Origin: Phoronis australis
Taxonomy: Eukaryota > Phoronida > Phoronidae
Direction: 5' to 3'
DNA length: 55,676 nt
Assembly (NCBI GenBank): GCA_002633005.1
Contig: NMRA01000750.1
Span: 111,058-166,733, forward strand
Below are positions 1 to 11,691 of the stretch, piece by piece. The translations under genes were made by a program, and so were the position numbers. Below the pieces are notes generated by a model. It ran no database searches and was not told where the DNA came from. It saw nothing but the letters and a program-made list of their open reading frames with translations. How positions within the stretch are numbered: position 1 is the stretch's first letter; every line of letters starts with the position of its first letter.

Positions 1-1558
1 TATGACCTTTGCACCAAACGACCTCTTCCGGTGCAATATGGAATATGATTATATAACTAATCATAATTTATATACTGTCAAAAGTCATATGCTGAATATA
101 AAGACCGTACCTGCACCCAATATGGAGTTATTAAGCCTCAAAGTTGGTCGGAAGAAGAATAAGAAGAATAAGAATAAGAATAAGAATAAAATTGAAGAAA
201 ACCCAGGAACAACAGTACTCTGCGCTTACACGCGCAGAGTAATTAGGAATCACTGCATTTTAACTTATCACATGGAGCGCAAAATTTCGCAGTGTCTGGG
301 TATTTCGTCGTGAAACTTAAAAGTTAACAACTGAACGGGCTGCATGAGAGTCAACCGACACTAACATGGTCCATCATTTTAGTTGCAAAACAATCTAATA
401 AATGTCTTTTTCATGTGTCATGCTCAGGCTTTGTGACAAAGAAAAGTTTATCGTCGATTTGAAAATAGCACGCACTAATTGCCTTATTTTTTCGACATCG
501 TTTAGTAGTTGAGAACAACTTCGCCAAAGCAAAATTTGCTTAGAAATATGGTTTGCTGTAATAAAATACTAAAAACTTAAAGTGAATCGAATTCTGGCAA
601 TTTGTTACCAGCTGTACGCTGCGTGAAAGAAGAATGATTGATTGAAGAATCTGCAAAAAAGAAATTGGCCAATATGACATTCAATTTGGTCGTGCTGAAA
701 GCCGACACCATATTATTGCTTCTCATGCTCAGATGAAGAATGGTAGAACTGTAATTTTTAGCGTCGGTAACTAATTTAGTTCACTCAAGGAGAATGTTTC
801 TGTTGATGTTGATTTTGGGTCAGACTTTCTTTGGCCATTTTTGACCCATAACTGTCCATTTATAGAGATTTGCGCCAGTACAAAGGTCAACATAAATACA
901 TCAGTGCTCAATTTGGTTACCTGCAGGTAACCTCAGATTGTGTTTGGCGACCTGAGAAAAATCCCAAGTTGCCATGATGTCGCCACTGCAAGTATCAAAG
1001 TTAGACAACAATTCGCTCGAAATTAATAAACAGTTTCCCTCATTTAATACCTTTGGTCCATGATTTTTCCGTTGATTTCATGAAATCAGTGCATTTGGCA
1101 CCACAGCAGTCAGCACACATGAAATCCGTGCTTAAATTACAACAGCAAGTAAACAGATGGAAGTTGGAATTGTTTGGCAAAAATCTGACAAAATCGCCTC
1201 TAGTAGTTTATGAGATTGTCTGCATTCAGTTAGAGAATGAATCAATGTACATATTCGTTCATGGGGCGAAATTGAAGAGGTATGCACGCCGCGCTCTTTT
1301 TTCTGGTTTACAATTTCGTCAGTTTGGCAATCTCAGATTTCGTTTGGCGACCTGATATTTTTCGCCAAGTCACCAAATGCGACTTGGTATGAACCTAAGT
1401 GTCGAGCACTGTACATTATTACAGCAGTGGCAATGATCCATGGATTGGAAGCTATCTATCCGACTAAAGCAGACTACAGCAACCTATGTTGTGGTCAAGA
1501 GATCTTGAATTTTACACTTCTTAGTTTTCTTCAGTGAATTTGGTATAATATTTGATTA

Positions 1559-1720
1559 CAGTGGTGGATTTAACGAGGTGGGGGGGGCAAGGGGGCACGC
1601 CGCCCTCCCCTAGAGTTTTCCTAGATTCCATTTGGCAGTTTGGTGGTGCGAATGTCTGATAGGCAAAATCCTGACTAATACTCTGCTCTGTCCCCCAACT
1701 TGAAATCTTGGATCCGCCCC
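1559..1720. mobile_element. hAT-type MITE of the GGCGGATTTA family, copy 1
   Basis: The element starts cagtggtggattta and ends ttggatccgcccc, which are inverted copies of a GGCGGAT(T/C)-type end. It is flanked by tttgatta on the left (1551-1558) and ttgatta on the right (1721-1727), a near-perfect 7-8 bp target duplication. A second similar copy lies at about 34384-34540. Length and duplication fit a hAT-derived MITE; no transposase is encoded. Confidence 0.65.
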
Positions 1721-3135
1721 TTGATTAGAAAAGTGGCTGAAGAATAAATTTTGTTTTACCTTTGAATTCATAAAGTGTGGCTTTACGAGATTTTCCAGAG
1801 CACTCTTCTTTCTCTTGTTACTCGCCTCCAGTTAATTGATGATTGACAGGTAAGCATGGTGTCCTGAATCAAGCTAAAGTAACCAAGTTACATAACCGCT
1901 TCTCTGTTCCGCTGTTGTGTTTTAGCCAGTTTATATCCAGCGTTCGCCTACTCAAAAATTTAAATTGGTCATGTTTCCATCACTTTGAAAATTTAGACAG
2001 TGAACAGCCCCTTCATGTCATAGTGAACGCACATAAATGATACTTTTTTGTTCAAAATAAAAAATTAAATAAATTATGTCGCGTCCTATTTTTAAAGTCA
2101 CAGGCAATATCAAACAAATCCGTTTGCTAAAACAGGTCATGGAGAACACTGAAATGGCATGCAGAATCTCTTGATTCCGTTTGCTTTTATCGTTTGTTAG
2201 AATCATATATAAGCATGTTAAAGGAAGGAATTATGGGTTGATGACTGAACCTTCAAGATCATCTTGGGGCAAGTCTCACCAGCAGTTACAGCTTTGTGAC
2301 CCATATTTTCCCTCATCTGCTTTTCAACTTTTGACATGAACCAGTTTAAAAACTATGCGACAATCTTGACCATGTGCTATTTGCTTTTCTAGCTCCTGCA
2401 AGCGTGACCTTTTCAGTCAAAACATTAATGCAGATGAAGAATGACTCCTGCATTTTGATTGGTGTAGAAATTATAAACTCTTCAATATTTGCCTTTCATT
2501 GGCTAAAATATGAGTCATGTTTATTGCTGAAAAAATCGCTTTGCTTTGGTGCCCATGAGTGGATTAGAGGAATTTGCATGTCGACATTTCACCATGACAA
2601 CTGGAATGAAAGCGGCTGCTAGGCATCCCGGTAACTGTAAACTAATCTGCCAAGGTTCACACAGGGTCTGACCCTGTTCCTGGTTTCGCTGCTACTTGTG
2701 AGCATGCAGTTTTCCTTTTGCATATATTTTAAAATCTGTGGCCAGGCTATTGGTCTGAGTTGGAATGTAAAGGATCTAAGGATGTTTGGCTGTAAACCAT
2801 AATGTTGTAAATGCAGGAGCCAGTCCATGAATGTTATAGCAATTCTTTGTTAATTCAGATAGTGAACTGCAGATAAGGTCTGCGCGTGGGTTTGGTAGTA
2901 CTGTACTCATCGGCTCTTTGTGTTAATTGCCACATAGATCGTAAACATGCAAGGCATGGTTTCTTCTGTAACAGATCTTTCGATTTATTTATTTTCTTCA
3001 GCTCCAAACAATAAAATTGTGATTTAACTTTCAATTTGATGGTAAAGCCTGATTAGAAGGTTACTAAACCCGGATTTTGACTGTTAACAGATATTAACGC
3101 AGACACAATCATAAAAATCTTTGAAACAAAGTAAT

Positions 3136-3373
3136 GGGGTCTGTTCCAAGAAACTGACTAAAGTTAATTTTTGACTTAAGTCTAAGATTTGTCTTAACTT
3201 CGAAACTTTAACACTTCCACATTTTGTAAGTTAGTCAAAATTAAGACAAAACTTAGGTCAAACACTTAAGTCAAACTTAAGATCTCATTCTTGAATTGGT
3301 TTTGAGGCAAATTTAAGTAAACTTTTATTTTAAAAATTGTCTTAGCTAAGTCAGTTTTGTTGGAACGGACCCC
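3136..3373. mobile_element. MITE with GGGGTCYGTTCCAA ends, copy 1
   Basis: The left end ggggtctgttccaagaaac is inverted at the right end (ttggaacggacccc), giving terminal inverted repeats of about 25 bp around a 238-bp AT-rich interior rich in CTTAAG-type words. A related element is at 10318-10559. It is non-coding. Confidence 0.65.
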
Positions 3374-3739
3374 ATGGTCTGTAGACTTTTCCCAATCTTC
3401 AATTTTGGGTAAAATCACCAAAGCTTGCTTCAGTATTGGTTTATGATAAAATTGGCTGAAGATCTTCTTATCAAAGTCCCATCATTGTGTTCATGTTTCT
3501 CAGCAATGATAATTCTGTTTAGTCGTAAGCCAGTAACAAATCTTGGCTTTTAAGTTGTTTGTAAATGGCTGCATTGCAGTGTACTAAATTTATTTAGTAA
3601 GTTTGCAAGTTTTGTTACACCGAACACCTACTGCTTTATTGGAAGTTTCTCAAGTTTTGACGTCACAGTTAGATCATGCATTGCACAAGTGTGTCTCGTT
3701 TTGTCTATACCTCACAAATGTTTTTTTTTTTAACTTCAG

Positions 3740-3902
3740 TAACCAATCCAATCGATGTGGTGAAGATTCGCATGCAGCTTGACAATGAGCTGGCCTCACG
3801 CAGCGACAGTAAGAATGTGTTCAAGAACCGCTACTACAAGGGATTCATCAAAGGTGGCAGTGTGATAGTCAGGGATGAGGGAATCCGTGGACTTTACAAA
3901 GG
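3740..3902 (+). CDS. Carrier coding exon (repeat 1)
   Basis: Acceptor is a poly-T tract ending aacttcag; donor is gg|gtgagt. The exon carries 2 + 53 codons + 2 nt. It encodes the first PxDxxK motif (PIDVVK), a hydrophilic matrix loop, and the RGLYKG end of repeat 1. It starts in mid-codon, so it is not the first coding exon. Confidence 0.93.
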
Positions 3903-6900
3903 GTGAGTTACTTGACATTAATCAGTACAAAGGGTTTTAGATATTGCCAGCTGGTGTAAAGTCCCAGTGTCTCTTGAATACTTCTAAAATGACAAAATTG
4001 TCATTGATTCCAAAGCTTTCATTGTGTGTTGTCACCTCAGACAGGAAAGTATTTTTTATGTTTGTCAAACAAGTAATGGCATCGTTAAAAGCTGGGGTTC
4101 AATTTCATAATGGCAGGCAGAAAAAGGTTTTCTAAATCTACGAATCGTATTAAACATCAACTACTTTGTTTAAACTAGTGTTATTTTGGTTCATGTTGTA
4201 TTTTCTTTGTTTACCAATGCCTCATATTCCTTACATTTAGACTACTCCCATCTCTTATGAGAGAAGGCAGCTATAGTACAATTCGTCTTGGAGCCTATGA
4301 GCCATTAAAGAGACTGTTTGGTGCTGAAGATGTGAGGCACACACCACTGTGGAAAAAGATCTGCTCTGGCGCCATCTCGGGTGATTATCCAATTGTTTTC
4401 TATAGTCAGTTGTCAAAACTAGAGTTTGACTGTTCATAGGTTAATACAGGGCTTGGAATTTTCCTCTTTTAAGAGGATTTCCTCTTTTTTTGTTTCAATT
4501 TCGTCTTATTGATTCCAGTTTCTTTTTTTTTGGTCTGTTTATCATTATTTTGACTTGACATGCAAAAACGTATATTTCAATTAAATTTTACAACACAAAA
4601 ATTCTTTCTATCACGTAAGCCCATTTATTTGTGGAACGGTACCGTACATCACCTCGAAAATTTTCCTGTTTTTTGTCATTGGTCATTCCCAGCCCTGTTA
4701 ATGGTGGTTCAATGCGTGCTTGTCTTTATTGAACATATGCACATTTTTAAGTTTTTCGACATGAATGCTATACAGAATGAGTATGCTCACTATTTTTTCG
4801 GATCAGTATCTTGTGGGTCCAGCGTGTAGTAATGACCATTTCAACCTATAGGTGCCATAGGTAGTGCCATAGCCACGCCCACTGACCTAATTAAAGTCAG
4901 GATGCAGGCCTGTCGACACAAACTTGGGGAGGTACCGCGATACCGGAGCACATTTGCAGCATTTGGAGAGGTGGCACGGACTGAGGGCATTCGTGGTCTG
5001 TGGACTGGGGTTGGGCCCACTGTGAAGCGGGCGACTATATTGACAGCAACGCAGGTGAATTATGATTATACATAAACCAATTTCTTCAAGTGGTCTTTGG
5101 GTGTTTTTGTTTTATATGAAAATAAATCTAGATCTAGTAGCCTCAGCATTAAAAACTGTGTCTCACTGCTGTTGATTGATATAAGACTTTGATGAGGAAA
5201 TGTTACCTACTACAGAAATACTCTGTTATTGGGCATTTTTGTACATACTCATTGAATATGTCAGCAGAGTTCAAATTTCAATAGCGTTTGCAATGATACA
5301 CCAAATGTACGTACAAAATTATTTAAGTCATGCCTATCTGTGTGTTGTCGTACAAGTCACATGATTCCAGTCCATAAGTACTCATTAGTACATGACAACT
5401 TATTCTCACAAAGTGACCATGATTTCTCTGTGACAAGCATAACCAGGACTCATTGTCATGACTACTGATTGCAAGTGGAATTTTCACTGAGAGTCGCTTG
5501 AATGACAAGTTGTTTCTAGTCATGACAGGGAAATGGAACTTACCTGGATATTTTTGGTGTGAACTAATTTAAGGTACATATTTTTCCACCAAACTTGATC
5601 TCTGATGTCACGATGATTTTTAAAATAGTTAGCCACAGCTTGTATTGAACCCATGTACCTTATCTTTCCCTGGCAGATCCCCGTTTATGACCATGCCAAG
5701 CACACCCTGCTCAACTATCAGGTACTTTCCGAGGGCATCCCTCTTCACATCACCAGCTCAATGATAGCGGGTTTCATGACCGCAGTGACGACATCCCCAG
5801 TGGATGTTATCAAAACCAGAATCATGAACCAGAAAAAATCAGGTTAGTGGGTTACATGTACTAGGCAGCTTGAAGGCATAGCACTAGGGCTTCCTACTGT
5901 AAATTTGTGTCGATAACACACAGTACTTTTTAAGTACGGGTTAAAAAATACTTTAGTACTGTATTAAAAGTACTAATAAGTACCATATTAGAAGCACATT
6001 GAGCCAAAAGCATTTCGTATATTTTACTAGGTTTTTCCTTTTTGCTCGTTTTACTGTTGTGCTAATATAAGTCAAGTTACAACTAAAATGAAAAACATTG
6101 TTAACATCTATGCCTAACGTAAGGATCCGTGAGAGCGCAGGTTTTCGCTTTTCACTGTACTAACAACTGGTCAAACTATCAATCCAAATGCGATAAAAAA
6201 TGTTCAAAATGATATACAAAGTAAACGTCTCAGTGATTACTATCAGGGCTAAGCGTGAGTGAACACTTGGAAAAGTACAGTATGAGTAGAAAATTGGCCC
6301 CACTCGTATGGACGCCTAGATGACGTCCGGTTCCTTTGGTCATCACTTAGGAGCCCAAATCTGGAAATATGAGTGCAGAATGTGCCATCATTTGTATTTC
6401 CGAATGGGTATTTTCGCATGTGTCAGGCACTGACTATACAATTGCGGACGGAACTGAAGGACAATATATATAGATTATTACATGGCGAAGTCGTTATCCC
6501 CCGTATTCTAGAACCCGAGTGGATTTTGGAGAATTATCGCCCGAGGGGCATTAGCCTCGAGGATGATAATTCTCCAAAATCCCTTGAGGGCTCTAGTGAA
6601 GGGGGATAACGACTGAGAACATGCAATAGTCTATTTATACCACATACTGAACGAAAAACATTGCAATGAATCGATCTACCTTTCTCGACTCGCCTCTCTA
6701 ACTACTTTCTGTCAGAGGCCCAGGGTCAGAGTGTTTGACCTTTTAAGAAAAGCCGAGCTATTTTTGTCAAATAATGCTTTTACTCAAAACCAATTGAAAA
6801 TTTAAACAAAACAGAAATAAAGTGAATCTATAAATCAAGGTTTAGCAACTATTATTATAGCTTACTACACATTTTATCATGCTAAGCTTCAACTGAGAAT

Positions 6901-7835
6901 ATATCGTCTGATAAAGTAGGTTACCACTGGTAACTGAGTGTAATGCTCAAGTCAAAGGATCCCGATGACACGATACCCGCATTCAAATTGTAAATCGGTG
7001 ATTTACAAGTGAGAGAACATGAGAGAAAAATTTTACTGATTACAGAATTAAAATATTGTTTTTATGGAAAGTATGCGTCTTAATATTTTTCATAACGTAT
7101 AAATGTCGGTACAATGCCCATTGTTGAACATGCGATTGTTGTGCTTGCTCATTTAAGTATTCTATTTTCACGTTCGATGACGTCAGCCACTTAGTGGTGC
7201 AATGGTAAAGTCGACGACTGAAAACCCTTGCGGACCAAGTTCGAAACTGGCCTCGATTCCCGCCAAAATTTCATCTCACTTGTGAGATAACTAAATGGGT
7301 TATTACATGGTTGTATTGGTCATTCGAGGCTAATATTTTGGTATAAGTAGTCTTATATGGAACAAGGGAGAGCAATGTTGCTGGAAGCCGAAGGTCAACT
7401 TTGCTCTCCTGCGAGATTGGTCTATATTTTTTGTGAATCCACTGTCTTATGCTCCTTTCTTCTGATTTCTTCATCTCTTTTTAGATTGCCATGCTTTTAC
7501 CTGCTGCTTTGTGCCGTCGTCTGCTCGCTTTGACTACAGCGTGTGATTGGGCACTTCACTGATAGTGACCTCTGTAACATCAGTATCACTAGTCTTGTTA
7601 GGAACTTACATTTCATTGATTGTCGTGTACACTTCTTTGTCATCTGCCTCACTTTGCAGGGCCACCCCTCTACAGAAGCTCCTGGCATTGCCTAACTGAG
7701 ACAGTGAAGGTGGAAGGCCCTCTTGGTCTCTATAAAGGCTTTATTCCAAACTGGATGAGGATAGGACCACACACAATTATCACTTTCTTCATATTCGAAC
7801 AGTTGAGGAAAGCTGTTGGAATGAGACCTGTTTAA
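3740..7835 (+). CDS. SLC25 mitochondrial carrier, ucpB-like (UCP/dicarboxylate-carrier group), 5' partial
   Basis: Five coding exons join in phase: 3740-3902, 4241-4380, 4852-5054, 5677-5842 and 7660-7835 (TAA). They give about 282 residues of an inner-mitochondrial-membrane carrier; family members are about 300. All three repeats of the SLC25 fold are visible through their PxDxxK signatures: TNPIDVVKIRMQ, ATPTDLIKVRMQ and TSPVDVIKTRIM. Repeat-end motifs RGLYKG, RGLWTG and LGLYKG follow each. The C-terminus IGPHTIITFFIFEQLRK is typical of the UCP/KMCP1/dicarboxylate-carrier branch, and the overall wording best matches proteins annotated ucpB-like in invertebrates. The first exon here begins with two bases of a codon, so at least one upstream exon, carrying the start and most of helix 1, is missing. 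I found no convincing candidate in 1-3739. Substrate unknown; uncoupling activity should not be assumed. Family 0.95, subfamily about 0.7. Confidence 0.93.
3903..4240 (+). other. Carrier intron
   Basis: AT-rich intron with GT-AG ends; no further structure noted. Confidence 0.85.
4241..4380 (+). CDS. Carrier coding exon (helix 2 to helix 3)
   Basis: Acceptor ttacatttag, donor tcgg|gtgatt. The 140 nt carry 1 + 46 codons + 1 nt. It continues with LLPSLMREGSYSTIRLGAYE, which matches the even-numbered helix of repeat 1, and ends at CSGAIS, the start of helix 3. Confidence 0.93.
4381..4851 (+). other. Carrier intron
   Basis: GT-AG intron of 471 nt. The open frame at 4560-4829 inside it is not conserved-looking and is not called. 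Confidence 0.85.
4852..5054 (+). CDS. Carrier coding exon (repeat 2)
   Basis: Acceptor cctatag, donor cag|gtgaat. The 203 nt carry 2 + 67 codons. It holds the second signature (PTDLIKVRMQ), the matrix loop, and RGLWTGVGPTVKRATILTAT. Confidence 0.94.
5055..5676 (+). other. Carrier intron
   Basis: GT-AG intron of 622 nt; nothing else recognised. Confidence 0.85.
5677..5842 (+). CDS. Carrier coding exon (repeat 3 start)
   Basis: Acceptor ccctggcag, donor tcag|gttagt. The 166 nt carry 55 codons + 1 nt. It starts IPVYDHAKHTLL, closing repeat 2, and contains the third signature PVDVIKTRIMNQ. Confidence 0.94.
6464..6640. mobile_element. Palindromic MITE (near-complete hairpin)
   Basis: The left arm reads gtcgttatccccc, then ggattttggagaattatc and gcccgagg. 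The right arm repeats it inverted as cctcgagg, gataattctccaaaatcc and gggggataacgac, so about 60 bases on each side pair around a short loop near 6547-6553. Outer sequences tagattattacatg and catgcaatagtcta are also imperfect inverted repeats. No protein is encoded. It is a fold-back/MITE insertion inside an intron. Confidence 0.75.
7190..7263 (+). repeat. tRNA-like SINE head (A and B box-like)
   Basis: ttagtggtgcaatggtaaag resembles a pol III A box, and agttcgaaactgg (about 7239-7251) resembles a B box roughly 40 bases later. A full cloverleaf is not apparent, so a SINE or tRNA relic is more likely than a working tRNA gene. Confidence 0.4.
7660..7835 (+). CDS. Carrier last coding exon
   Basis: Acceptor cactttgcag. 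The 176 nt carry 2 nt + 57 codons + TAA. It encodes the end of repeat 3: TVKVEGPLGLYKGFIPNWMR, then IGPHTIITFFIFEQLRKAVG. No clear AATAAA is seen shortly downstream. Confidence 0.94.
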
Positions 7836-8109
7836 AAACCTACAAATCTCATTGTCATTATCTCAAGATGTCAGTCGGTGTATGCAGCGTCGCCTGACGT
7901 GTACCTCAATATGACCGATAAAGGGGACATCGCGATGAAGCTACAGATTGATATTCGCAAAGTTATATCCCATTTTCACTAATAACTTGCACCTGAACAT
8001 ATTCGTGGGCAAGTACAAAAACGTTTGCACTTTTGGTAACAACTACTGTAGGTTTTGAAAAAAGGTAGAGTTTCAAGGAATTTATGGCCAAAACCTAGAA
8101 AGAAGTTAA

Positions 8110-8928
8110 GGGCTGTTCCAGCAAAATCTGTATGGGAGGGGGGGAAGGCACTTTTATTTTGTACCCACCGCCCATGTTTTTCATTTATTTCTCCAACCCA
8201 TGACCCATAATTTTTTAATTATTTTTAATAGGTTAAAATATAAAATCCAACACTTGCAAACAAATTGCCTCCAGGAGGACCTGTTAAGAACTTAGATGAT
8301 TGACAAACAAGAAGTAGTTGTCTTGTCCAATATTGTCAAAAACTAAAGTAGCCTGTGAGCAATACTTTTGGCAGCCACCAGGTGTCTCTGTTAACCATGT
8401 GTCTATAATTTCAATGAACATTTTTTCAATTATAAGGATCTATGAATCTCAAACTGTCTCCACGAACTCTTTTATACTTCTATGTCAAGTGAATATTGGA
8501 AATTGTTTATCTTACTCCTCATACTTTTTATTTAAAAATCATCAATTTTCTTGTATGTGTTAACACCAGTTTAGTGTTGCATAACTTTTCAATTCAATAG
8601 GACTGCAGACAAACAGTTGGCTCAAATCAAGTTGCCCATGACTTGATTAATGGCTTAGTGAACATATTGCACTCTGTTCACTGGCAATATGGGCTTTTTG
8701 TATTGGGATAAGTTAGGATATAGGCCAATTGCATTTTTTAGAGTTAAGATGGCTGAAGTAACCAACCTGTCAACATTAACAGGTCAAAAAATACCATCCA
8801 TTTTTAATGCATCACTTCTTACAGGAACGACCACCCATAATTTGAGTTTTTTGCTGAAGACCACCACCCATGAATTTTTATTTCTACTGCCGTCCCCCCC
8901 TCCCACACGGATTTTACTGGAACAGCCC
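8110..8928. mobile_element. PIF/Harbinger-like non-autonomous element, 819 bp
   Basis: The left end gggctgttccagcaaaatct and the right end, read inverted, gggctgttccagtaaaatcc continue into a shared tatgggaggggggga-type stretch, giving terminal inverted repeats of about 38 bp. Both sides are flanked by TAA (8107-8109 and 8929-8931), the 3-bp TWA-type target duplication of the PIF/Harbinger class. The interior has no transposase. The class call rests on TSD length and GGG ends. Confidence 0.7.
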
Positions 8929-10317
8929 TAAGACGCAAATTTTGTTCCAAAATTTTGTTGTCTTTTGATTTTGTCATTTTTGGATACTATTGTGTTGTTG
9001 TGGCAGGAAGACCAATCAATAAGTGACTATTGCGTTTGTTGATCATGTTATTTATCAGTGTTGAATTTTTCAAAAAATTGTTGAAACATAGTAAGATGAA
9101 ATTAACAGGACGTAGCGAGTAGTGTTCATTGGAAAGCATTCCTGGAAGATGTAGGAATTATCATGTCACAAAGGGATTACTCGGAGGAGTAACTGGATGA
9201 TTATGTAATGATATATTAGCCAATTGCCGTGGGCATCTTGGCCTTTGCTGTCCCTTTTAATGTACAAGTGGAAACAAACAGCCAATCAACAAGTTCTTCA
9301 TGGTTTTGAGTGTTTAAGTCCGATTGGTGCTTGTTAGTTTTGTAAAATTTGGAAGAGGAATTGCACTTGTAGGTCGACAATAGTCGCTGCGGGTTCGTAT
9401 TCCCACATGGTATGGAAATGTGAAAATGAGTTTTTCAGACTTACTTATGCACGTGTATGTTGGGATTTAGGAAATGGTTGATGTTTAGTTCGAGTGCCAC
9501 ACCAATTCATTTTCATGAAATGGATTTCCTTTTCTTTGATGTCTTGTGCTAGTTGGTTGATTGACACAGTGTTCTTTTTTTCTTGAATTTTTTCAAGTTA
9601 TCGTTTTCTTCAGCAAAAGGGGTCAATTTTCTTGGTGCAAAGCTCGAATCTCTTGTATGTTTAGAAATAGTTTAAAAAACATACTTTTTATTATTGAACA
9701 GAATGGTTTTGGGAAGAGCCCTACCAGTCATTTGGTTTCTGTTGTGGAGGCTAATTGAAATCATTCTGTAGAGGGTACATCGCAGAATAGCTCTCAGTTG
9801 TGGCGGACTGGTGTTGTCCCTCAGCCGATGGATAGAATAGTAGTAGCAGTAGTAAATCGCGTAACACCTAGTAAATATGTTGAAATGGTGGTAACAAATA
9901 ATTCAGTATGGGGAAAGTAATATTAAATATCATTTTTGCAACTTATTCCGGATGGTAGATACAATTAAAAAGTCATTCATCAGATTTAAGTGCTTTGAAT
10001 ATTTTTTACAAGTTAAGTTTGGATTTAATAAAATATCAGTTGTGTAATTTTAAAAAAATTAAAATAGTGGTGAATTAAAAAGCTTTCATTGAATATGGAT
10101 CTGATTCGTGCAACTTGGTATGTTTTATCTGTTTTAAATTTGCAATTGACCATTTTTTCTGCTGAATCTCCAGCTTGAGTATACATTTTGTCTGTCCGTT
10201 TGTTTGCTTTCAACAAAGAGGTCACCGAGTGTATCTTCGGTTTCATCACCATGTTGATTGTGCCATAGTGCTTTACATGAGAATCAACTGCAATCAAACT
10301 GCGTTACAATGAACCTG

Positions 10318-10559
10318 GAGCCCATTCCAAGAAAACTAAGCAGAGACAAATTTTACGATTTGTTTGAAGTTTAAGAACTCAGTTTTGAGATAAAACTTAA
10401 ATTTGTCCAAAGTCTGTTCGAAGAAAATTATTTTAAGTTTTTGACTGAAGTTTTGTATTAAATTTGACTAACTTACCGGATGTGGAAATTTCAGAGTTTG
10501 GAGGTTGAGACAAATCTTGGTAAAAAACAAACTGAAGTTGGTTTCTTGGAACGGTCCCC
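10318..10559. mobile_element. MITE with GTTCCAAGAAA ends, copy 2
   Basis: The left end is ggagcccattccaagaaaac; the right end, read inverted, is aggggaccgttccaagaaac. Length (about 242 bp), ends and internal ACTTAAG/AGTTTAAG words match the copy at 3136-3373, so these are two diverged members of one family. Confidence 0.6.
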
Positions 10560-11338
10560 TGAGTTAAACATTATCTATGTCTCAAGACAGTGCCATCTTT
10601 CGGCAGTTCATTCTAAGGTGCTGAATTATTACATTATTGCCTTGCCTCAAAATAAAATGGAAGAACACTGTAATCACTTAGGTAACCTTCACGTTTAGGC
10701 TTTGTAAATGCAGGTTGGAGGTCGGACCGTCTGTTCATATCTGCTGACTCCTGATTGCATAGAGAATACGCGAGCCCAACTAGTGGATCACAATTTTTAC
10801 CAAACTGCAGCTTTCTTAGAAATTCAGGTATTAAGGTCCGTCCTCTTTGTTTGTGATAACTTCATGACTGGAAACTTTTAATGGTGTTGCTCATTATGGG
10901 AGAGATTCTTATTCTCTGTCAGTATTAGTGACAGAAATACATCATGTTAAGCATTGTAACCATTTGTTATTAACAGTGGTAACGCAGTTGAAGTTTTCTT
11001 ACTTATAATATACTGAATCGACTTACATAAAATAACAGAAGACACCTATGAAGTTGACTTATTTGCACTTACACAACAGACATGCCCACACAAAGTGCTG
11101 TCACTTTGGTTATCGATTGCATTTTGATTTTCAGCCGACTGAGATAAATATCCGTGCCATGTGCGAAACATGAAAGCCAAAACTGCAAAAACTTTTGATG
11201 CAGTTTCAATTAGTAGAGTGTGCTTTTTACAGCGATACTCTGCCATAGTTGTGAAAAAGAACAACATGGCAGAAAACAAAAAACTCCACGAAGGGTACTT
11301 AATAAATTATTATTTTGTATCACAATGACACTACATTA

Positions 11339-11691
11339 TTAAAAGGATACTAAAGCCGGTTTCGACGACTTCAATCAAGGCCTTGTTCTGCCACCTGCCA
11401 ATGCACCACTGGTGCCACACATGGGTGATAAAAGCAGAATTCATAACATTCATACTCTCCCAAGTCACAAATTGGGCATTATGGTTCTTGGTGCGTGGTC
11501 TTCCCTACAGTTGTACGAGTCGCCTAAAGTGTATGCCACGCTTGCCCATTGATCATAAATAGTAAGGGGTTTATAAATTTTGCTCCAATCTTTGAGAGGG
11601 TTACAGAGCAATATTTTGCTCAGAGAACTGGATGGGAAAGTTCTTTTCAATATCTGTTAACAGGACAAAAACGGATTTGGTATCCCTTTAA
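11339..11691. mobile_element. piggyBac-like MITE flanked by TTAA
   Basis: Left: TTAA then aaggatactaaagccggttt. Right, read inverted: TTAA then agggataccaaatccgtttt. The pair forms terminal inverted repeats of about 20 bp flanked by TTAA on both sides, the piggyBac target signature. The 353-bp unit is non-coding. Confidence 0.6.

Larger units (their letters stand above)
1..3739. other. Upstream/intronic sequence of the carrier gene
   Basis: No coding exon could be supported. The region contains an AAGAAT-type low-complexity run at about 152-189. A roughly 80-bp sequence occurs twice in diverged form (around 905-990 and 1310-1390), sharing tttggcgacctga. Two MITE-like insertions (1559-1720 and 3136-3373) are listed separately. 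The open frames here (such as 2-313 and 1053-1355) look like chance. Confidence 0.5.
5843..7659 (+). other. Carrier intron with palindromic MITE and tRNA-like SINE head
   Basis: Longest recognised intron of the carrier gene (1817 nt, GT-AG). It holds the fold-back element at about 6464-6640 and a tRNA-like segment near 7190-7263. The rest is AT-rich and unremarkable. Confidence 0.8.

Noticed and set aside
1053-1355. 100-codon frame considered as the missing first exon of the carrier
   Set aside because: No carrier helix-1 pattern, no suitable phase-1 donor, and it overlaps a duplicated non-coding segment.
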